Positions 59,703 through 64,000 of a DNA stretch of 64,000 bases are shown here, piece after piece. A model generated the notes under the pieces. It was not told where the DNA came from. It searched no databases and saw only the letters and a list, made by a program, of their open reading frames with translations. This DNA comes from JBHELB01 sp041859045 (GTDB lineage: Bacteria > Hydrogenedentota > Hydrogenedentia > Hydrogenedentales > SLHB01), in NCBI GenBank assembly GCA_041859045.1, contig JBHELB010000016.1, positions 62,001 through 126,000 of the forward strand. The letters run 5' to 3'. The position numbers were made by a program, and so were the translations under genes. Position 1 is the stretch's first letter. Each line of letters begins with the position of its first letter.

Positions 59703-59922
59703 GAAATCCGTCTCCCGTAGTGAAAAAGATGCCTCCCGTCGCTGGGAGCCCCTGCAGGTTAGCCCAGGTGGCGAGAATGGGTCAGTTCCGAATCCGCGGG
59801 AAACAAGACGAATGAGTGCTTGTAACCTGCTGAAACAACGTAGAGTTATGGATAAATCTCTGCCTTGTTGGCGGATTCTGCGGGTAGTCTATCAGAGCGT
59901 CCTGGTTCCCGCAAACATTGAA

Positions 59923-59948
59923 ACGGGGACTTCGAGTGAAGTCCCCGT
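59923..59948 (-). terminator. Terminator of the sigma/anti-sigma/Spy-like operon
   Basis: Perfect 11-base stem (59923-59933 with 59938-59948) with GAGT loop. Only a short T-rich stretch follows on the minus strand, 20 bases after the last gene. Confidence 0.65.
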
Positions 59949-59968
59949 CGTATAGTGAATCGTGGCGT

Positions 59969-60778
59969 CTACTGCTGCGGCGCTCCTTGAGGCGGCGTCC
60001 CTTGCGGGGGCATCATGCCCTGACCGCGCTGTGGCGGCGGCCCTTGCGTGTCACGACCGGCCCATCCGCCTTGGGGGCCCTGCCCGCCCTGGCCGCGCAT
60101 GCGGCCGCCCATTTGGCCCGGGCGTTCGTCACGCTGTCCCCGTTGCCCGATGCCTGCGGGGGGCTGAGGACCGTCGCCGTCTTGGTTCCAGCGTTCCATT
60201 CTACGTTCACGGGCGCGTCCGACCATCTCGCGCAAGTTGCGATCGAATTCCTGCTGGAACAGATAGAGCTTCGCCTTTTGCGTGACGTTCAACGTCGCCG
60301 CCGTTTCCTCGAACGCTTTCTGGCGAGCGTCTTCCACTTTCTTGTCCAGCGCCATCAGCTCGTCCAGCTTCGCCTGGATATCCGCCTCACTGGCATTGGC
60401 GTCGATGGCGTCATGCAACGCTTTGGCCTTAGTGCGGTGCTCCTGTACCTGCTTCTCAATATTGTCTCGCGACGTCTTCATGCGCCGCATCAGGAGCACG
60501 GTCTGCTCATCGTTCAGCCCTAATTCCTGCGCCATGCGCACGGCACGGAGCGTTTCGACGAGTTGACGAGTGTCCTTCTCATCCATTCCCGCCAACGGCC
60601 CCTGCATGCCCGGTCCTTCCGGGCTCGTAGGCGGTGCCGGGGATGGCGGCGGCGCAATCATATTGTCTGCTGCGGGCGCTTGGGCTTCTTGGGCCTGGCC
60701 CTGAACGGCCAAGGGAAAGACCACGAGCAGGCTCAGAGCCAATACAAGCGCGCTGAAGAGTGCCCAGTAGGTTTTCAT
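59969..60778 (-). CDS. Periplasmic Spy/CpxP-like protein with Gly/Pro-rich tail
   Basis: 269 residues. A signal peptide (about 1-28, cleaved near VQG-QAQ) and a Pro-rich spacer precede a helical domain (about 70-180): LRAVRMAQELGLNDEQTVLL and ETAATLNVTQKAKLYLFQQEFDRN, which show the L-x-x-x-Q (LTxxQ-like) helical hairpins of Spy/CpxP/ZraP chaperones and metal-responsive proteins. The C-terminal 75 residues are Gln/Gly/Pro-rich. It is the third gene of an ECF sigma-anti-sigma operon, five bases after the anti-sigma stop, so it is probably an envelope-stress effector. Confidence 0.78.
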   Translation of the reverse strand: MKTYWALFSALVLALSLLVVFPLAVQGQAQEAQAPAADNMIAPPPSPAPPTSPEGPGMQGPLAGMDEKDTRQLVETLRAVRMAQELGLNDEQTVLLMRRMKTSRDNIEKQVQEHRTKAKALHDAIDANASEADIQAKLDELMALDKKVEDARQKAFEETAATLNVTQKAKLYLFQQEFDRNLREMVGRARERRMERWNQDGDGPQPPAGIGQRGQRDERPGQMGGRMRGQGGQGPQGGWAGRDTQGPPPQRGQGMMPPQGTPPQGAPQQ

Positions 60779-60783
60779 GATGG

Positions 60784-61455
60784 TTATCCTCTCTGTCGAG
60801 TTGAGTCGATGGTTTGACGCAACAATTGTTGAAGTTCAGCGGCATCCGCCGCGTCCAAGCGCTGGATGATGTCTTCCGACGACAAGGCGGCCTCACTAGC
60901 CTCCACCAATGCCGTCCACCAGGCCGGCCCGCCCAGCGCGGCCAGCACATCCGCTCCCGCCACGGCGGGCGCCTCTTCCGCCAGCCGCCCGCCCGCAAGC
61001 GGGTCCAGCGTGTCGAGGTCAATGTCGGGGTTCTGGGCGAGCCGGTTCTGGATTTCGATGCCGATGGTCTCCGGGCTGAGCCCGGTGGCGACGACAGGTG
61101 GTGCTGCGCCTGTCTGGTTCGACGTAATCGCGCTGGGCTGTGTCAGCCACACGATCACAGCCACGCTCGCCGCGACGCCGACGGTGGTTAGAAGTGTGGT
61201 CAACCCCCAGCGGCGTGGCGCGGGGGCTTCTTCCGTGAAGTCGACCTCGCGCACGCTTGCCATGACGCGGGTAGTGAAGGCCGGATGCACGTCGGGAGGC
61301 GTGAGTGCGCGCATCGCACGGCTCACTTGGACGAGCGCCGCATACTCGCTTGCGCAGGCCTTGCAGCCACGCACATGCTCCTCAATCGCGGCCGCGTCGC
61401 GGGCTTCGCCATCGAGGTAGGCGCTCAGTTCTTCTCTCACCGACCCGCACTTCAT
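60784..61455 (-). CDS. Membrane anti-sigma factor with zf-HC2 domain
   Basis: 223 residues. An N-terminal zinc-finger anti-sigma domain carries the H-x3-C-x2-C motif (EHVRGCKACASEY); a membrane helix lies at about 90-110 (LLTTVGVAASVAVIVWL); the remaining periplasmic part is Ala/Thr-rich. The start overlaps the sigma gene stop by four bases (ATGA), the normal sigma/anti-sigma coupling. It would sequester the sigma factor at the membrane until an envelope signal releases it. Confidence 0.92.
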   Translation of the reverse strand: MKCGSVREELSAYLDGEARDAAAIEEHVRGCKACASEYAALVQVSRAMRALTPPDVHPAFTTRVMASVREVDFTEEAPAPRRWGLTTLLTTVGVAASVAVIVWLTQPSAITSNQTGAAPPVVATGLSPETIGIEIQNRLAQNPDIDLDTLDPLAGGRLAEEAPAVAGADVLAALGGPAWWTALVEASEAALSSEDIIQRLDAADAAELQQLLRQTIDSTRQRG

Positions 61456-62051
61456 CTCAGTTCTCCACGTTGTCGCGCCAGTATCTCGCGCAACTGTTCC
61501 CGCGCCCGGGCGATTCGGCTCTTAACCGTGCCTTCCCGGCACCCCAGCACGCGGGCAATGGTCTCGTAATCCATGCCCTGCAATTCTCGGAGCAACAGCA
61601 CCTCGCGGTGGTCCGGCGTGAGCTGCTCTAAGGCGCTCTGCAGGGCCCGTTCAACTTCGGCCGACTGCGCGGCTTGATCCGGCCGTTGTCCGAGGGCTGG
61701 AAGCGTTCGCGTCGTCGCATCGTCGCGTGTCAGCGAAGCGGTCCGTCCCCGGCCACGCCGGGCCGAGTCTCGCAGAAAATTCAACGTTAGGTTTCGCGCG
61801 ATTCCGAACAGCACCGTCGTAAACTTTGCGTCCGGTTCGAGCCGGTGCAGATGCCGGTAGATTCGAACGAAACTTTCTTGAGCGATGTCCTGGGCGTCCT
61901 CGAATGAGCCGGTCATGCGTCCACAGAAGTGAATAAGCGGTTGCTGGTACCGCGAGACCAATTCTGTGAACGCGCGCATCTCGCCCGAGCGGGCCCGCTC
62001 GACGAGCTGCCAGTCCGAGCCTTCGTTGTTCGTCCGGGCTGCATCGTTCAT
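61452..62051 (-). CDS. ECF-type RNA polymerase sigma factor
   Basis: 199 residues from ATG 62051; a longer frame upstream has no advantage. Region 2: FTELVSRYQQPLIHFCGRMT followed by DAQDIAQESFVRIYRHL; region 4: LTPDHREVLLLRELQGMDYE followed by IARVLGCREGTVKSRIARAREQLRE, the usual helix-turn-helix. The length is typical (180-200). It is co-translated with its anti-sigma factor and probably directs its own operon with the Spy-like gene. The basic linker between the two regions (SARRGRGRT) is normal for the group. Confidence 0.95.
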   Translation of the reverse strand: MNDAARTNNEGSDWQLVERARSGEMRAFTELVSRYQQPLIHFCGRMTGSFEDAQDIAQESFVRIYRHLHRLEPDAKFTTVLFGIARNLTLNFLRDSARRGRGRTASLTRDDATTRTLPALGQRPDQAAQSAEVERALQSALEQLTPDHREVLLLRELQGMDYETIARVLGCREGTVKSRIARAREQLREILARQRGELR

Positions 62052-62124
62052 GAAGGTGTAACCCCAAGAAGGGAAAAATGTTCCATCGCGCGGACGCGCG
62101 GCGTGGAACACAGGGCGGGACGGG

Positions 62125-62526
62125 TCAATCGGCATCTCCTTCCTGATGAAGTCGCGCGCAAAGCTGGGTCAGGGCTTGGAAAAGGGCATGGGCCTCATCG
62201 AGGAAAGGGCGCATGGTGTCTGGCGAAACCAACTCCGCCGCGACCACCAGGCGCATCCAGTAGGAGACCTCCCGGCTCAGACGCCGGGCGGATTCGAGGC
62301 GGTTCAGGTGGGTGCGTTTGCTATGGGTTGCGCCGGCTTCGGCAATGTCCGTACCGAGACCGGCGGCCATCGCGACGATCTGTTCGCCGAGCGGTCGGGG
62401 AGTATCCGCCGGGAAATGCTGGACCAGGCGAATCACGGCGGCAGCGAACTCGAAAGAGCGGGCTTCCAGTTCACGCGTCTCACTATCGCCGACATGTCCT
62501 CCCTGCTGAAGCCGCGAAGTACGCAT
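62125..62526 (-). CDS. Four-helix-bundle protein (S23/IVP-like)
   Basis: 133 residues with the pattern of the four-helix-bundle family TIGR02436: FEFAAAVIRLVQHFPADTP, LGEQIVAMAAGLGTDIAEAG, SKRTHLNRLESARRLSREVSYWMRLV. The family forms homopentamers; its cellular role is unknown. In some genomes it lies in rRNA intervening sequences, but here it is a free gene just upstream of an ECF sigma factor, 73 bases away and in the same direction. Confidence 0.85.
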   Translation of the reverse strand: MRTSRLQQGGHVGDSETRELEARSFEFAAAVIRLVQHFPADTPRPLGEQIVAMAAGLGTDIAEAGATHSKRTHLNRLESARRLSREVSYWMRLVVAAELVSPDTMRPFLDEAHALFQALTQLCARLHQEGDAD

Positions 62527-62588
62527 TGCCGTCCCCTCTCTTCGAGCGTCTGCGTCATTCTAGCTCAAGGGCATATTTCCTGTCGACG

Positions 62589-63275
62589 TTAGGCGGACAG
62601 GCCGCGCCAAGACTTGAGAAGGGTAATGCTGAACTTTTCGATCTCGGCCAAACGCGCTTGGAGGTAGGAGCGGCTGTGCTCCTCGCGTTCGTCGCGATCG
62701 GTTTTCCGGACAAGGCGTTCGTACATGTCGAGCAGTCCCTTGATTTCCAGAAGCGAAAGGGACAGCGCCCCGTCATGCTGAAGTTTTGTGAGAATCGCCT
62801 TGAGGTCCACCGCAGGTGCCGCGGGCGCTGGGGCACGCGGCGGGGGCGGGGCGGACGGCGGTATGGGCGAGGCCGTAGCGGTCACTGCGCCGTGTTTTAG
62901 TTCGAACTCCTGAAGCTGTGCGATGTCTTCGGCGGTCAGCATCGACAGTTCCTCGACGGACATCTGATCGATACGCTGCGCCAATTCGATCAACTGCTGC
63001 TCGCGCGCGCTCTCATTTTCGATGAATTCCTTGAGGCGGCGTCGCTTTAGTTCAAGGTCTGCATGGCACGCGGTCAGGTGAGCCCTTAATTTGGACAGTT
63101 CCTGCTCGAGATCGTGGTGGATTTTGTTCCATTTGTCATACTGATCCGGCTCGGAACGACGTGCTTCGTCCGCTCTAGCCAAACGCTCGCGCAGAGAGCC
63201 CATTACCTCCTCAGACTGCGCGATCTCCTGTTCCAACTCCTGAAGTTTTCTCTCCAGGTAATCCTGTATTGCCAT
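62589..63275 (-). CDS. Coiled-coil protein of unknown function
   Basis: 228 residues, no signal peptide or membrane helix. The first 125 residues are a strong coiled coil (MAIQDYLERKLQELEQEIAQ, LEQELSKLRAHLTACHADLE), followed by a Pro/Ala linker (ASPIPPSAPPPPRAPAPAA) and a second helical region (about 155-228). The architecture suggests a cytoplasmic scaffold or filament-associated protein. I do not recognise the family. It lies 62 bases before the four-helix-bundle gene and reads in the same direction. Confidence 0.72.
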   Translation of the reverse strand: MAIQDYLERKLQELEQEIAQSEEVMGSLRERLARADEARRSEPDQYDKWNKIHHDLEQELSKLRAHLTACHADLELKRRRLKEFIENESAREQQLIELAQRIDQMSVEELSMLTAEDIAQLQEFELKHGAVTATASPIPPSAPPPPRAPAPAAPAVDLKAILTKLQHDGALSLSLLEIKGLLDMYERLVRKTDRDEREEHSRSYLQARLAEIEKFSITLLKSWRGLSA

Positions 63276-63466
63276 ACATTTTCCACAGTTCCCAAAGTGT
63301 CAGCCTACTCTCATTATACGCAGTTCAATGAAAATTTGGCAAGACGGGAATAGAAGTTTTCTTAGGAATAATTTCGTAAGGCAATTTGCGCGAAAGACTT
63401 ACGCATGCGCGTCCGCGATCCGTGAGCAAACCTAAGCGAAATACTGGTGTAGCTGTTCCTTAGCGT

Positions 63467-64000
63467 CTATCTGTGGCGTCGTCTGAGCCGAAGAAGAGCA
63501 ATCCCGAGTAGTCCGAGGGTGGTCGGCAGCCAATCGATGGGGACGACGGTCGGATTCCCCGGATCGTACACGGGCGTTCCAAGAGAAAACTCTACCCAAT
63601 CGTAGACGCCGTCATTGTCGGAATCGGGGTCCAGGTAGTTGGGAATCTGATCGCCGTCGGGATCGTCCGTGCCTTCGACACTGTCGGCAAGGCCATCGTC
63701 ATCCTGATCAAGCCAAGTGCCATCCGCGATGGGCGCGCCCGTATCGAATTTGAACAGGTCGCCGGTTCCTCCGGGCAGAACGAGGTTCAATTCATATTGG
63801 GAATCACCCAAGGACTGGAGGTATACCGTCTCCACAGCGCCAGTCTCGCGACTGATTCGCTGAAGGCGGGTAATACGGCTCGGACCGAAATCGAACACCA
63901 CCCGAATATTCTGTTGGGTTTGGGCGGCAGTTCCGTTGGGTGAACTCAAACCGTTCACGATCATAAAGTAGGGTTCTTTATTGGCGTGTCCACCATCAAC
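63467..64000 (-). CDS. 3' part of secreted protein with TSP3-like repeat and C-terminal sorting tail
   Basis: The frame stays open to the right edge (codons for GGHANKEPYF precede the first Met at 63964), so the gene starts outside the window. Visible features: a beta-rich region, then an acidic thrombospondin-type-3-like calcium-binding stretch (DQDDDGLADSVEGTDDPDGD followed by DSDNDGVYDWVEF), and a C-terminus PIDWLPTTLGLLGIALLRLR followed by basic residues. The last part resembles PEP-CTERM-type sorting signals (Pro-rich, hydrophobic helix, basic end). Probably exported and processed at the membrane. Confidence 0.8.
   Translation of the reverse strand, partial: VDGGHANKEPYFMIVNGLSSPNGTAAQTQQNIRVVFDFGPSRITRLQRISRETGAVETVYLQSLGDSQYELNLVLPGGTGDLFKFDTGAPIADGTWLDQDDDGLADSVEGTDDPDGDQIPNYLDPDSDNDGVYDWVEFSLGTPVYDPGNPTVVPIDWLPTTLGLLGIALLRLRRRHR

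Overview
This is a GC-rich, gene-dense bacterial chromosome segment with about 50 protein genes on both strands and no rRNA, tRNA, CRISPR array or transposase that I could recognise. The host is Gram-negative: it has a Kdo transferase (WaaA), a secretin, many lipoproteins and outer-membrane-type multiheme cytochromes. The pilus proteins of the Amuc_1100 type, PEGA/sulfatase-modifying-factor lipoproteins, and large lipoproteins with a Gly-Cys-Pro lipobox point to the PVC group or a neighbouring phylum such as Hydrogenedentota. That placement is inference and not firm. Anaerobic or microaerobic life is suggested by class III ribonucleotide reductase (NrdD/NrdG), System II cytochrome c maturation and a decaheme cytochrome.

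Layout. 1-2858: end of a methyltransferase, then a two-component pair whose kinase carries a periplasmic CXXCH motif. 3020-12196: respiratory block with a tetraheme c554-type cytochrome, a tandem-repeat lipoprotein, the CcsB-CcsA haem-lyase fusion, a NapC/NirT-type membrane cytochrome and an OmcA/MtrC-type decaheme lipoprotein. 12279-19674: a 54-residue Cys-containing peptide with its own promoter, then three cell-surface lipoproteins (one leucine-rich repeat, two von Willebrand A). 19753-22929: TPR protein, double GNAT acetyltransferase, PilZ protein, macrodomain protein. 23056-32892: one long chemosensory cluster (cheA, a DUF342/FapA-like gene, cheX, cheY, cheD, cheR, a second cheD, HDOD, a second cheY, a second cheX-like gene, cheB). 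32929-38370: TerC, CinA-like, CstA and a PEGA/SUMF1 lipoprotein. 38429-45415: type IV pilus/type II secretion-like operon (PilM-PilN fusion, Amuc_1100-like, PilP-like, TPR-secretin), then waaA. 46825-56000: calcium-binding protein, oppABC-type transporter without ATPases, nrdDG behind a pair of NrdR-like boxes, PKD-like protein. 56426-64000: CHASE4-HAMP-PAS-GGDEF diguanylate cyclase, ATP-grasp ligase, an ECF sigma/anti-sigma/Spy-like operon, a coiled-coil protein and the end of a secreted protein with a C-terminal sorting tail.

Three themes link the genes. First, electrons could pass from a quinol-oxidising NapC-type cytochrome through a periplasmic c-type cytochrome to a surface decaheme, with the haem attached by CcsBA and possibly sensed by the CXXCH kinase. 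Second, cyclic di-GMP signalling recurs: a GGDEF cyclase, a PilZ protein and, most strikingly, a CheA whose P2 region is replaced by four 30-31-residue repeats resembling the c-di-GMP-binding MshEN motif. Third, the chemosensory cluster has no CheW, no receptor and no flagellar structural genes nearby, so it may control pili or another non-flagellar output. The pilus operon about 6 kb downstream is one candidate target.
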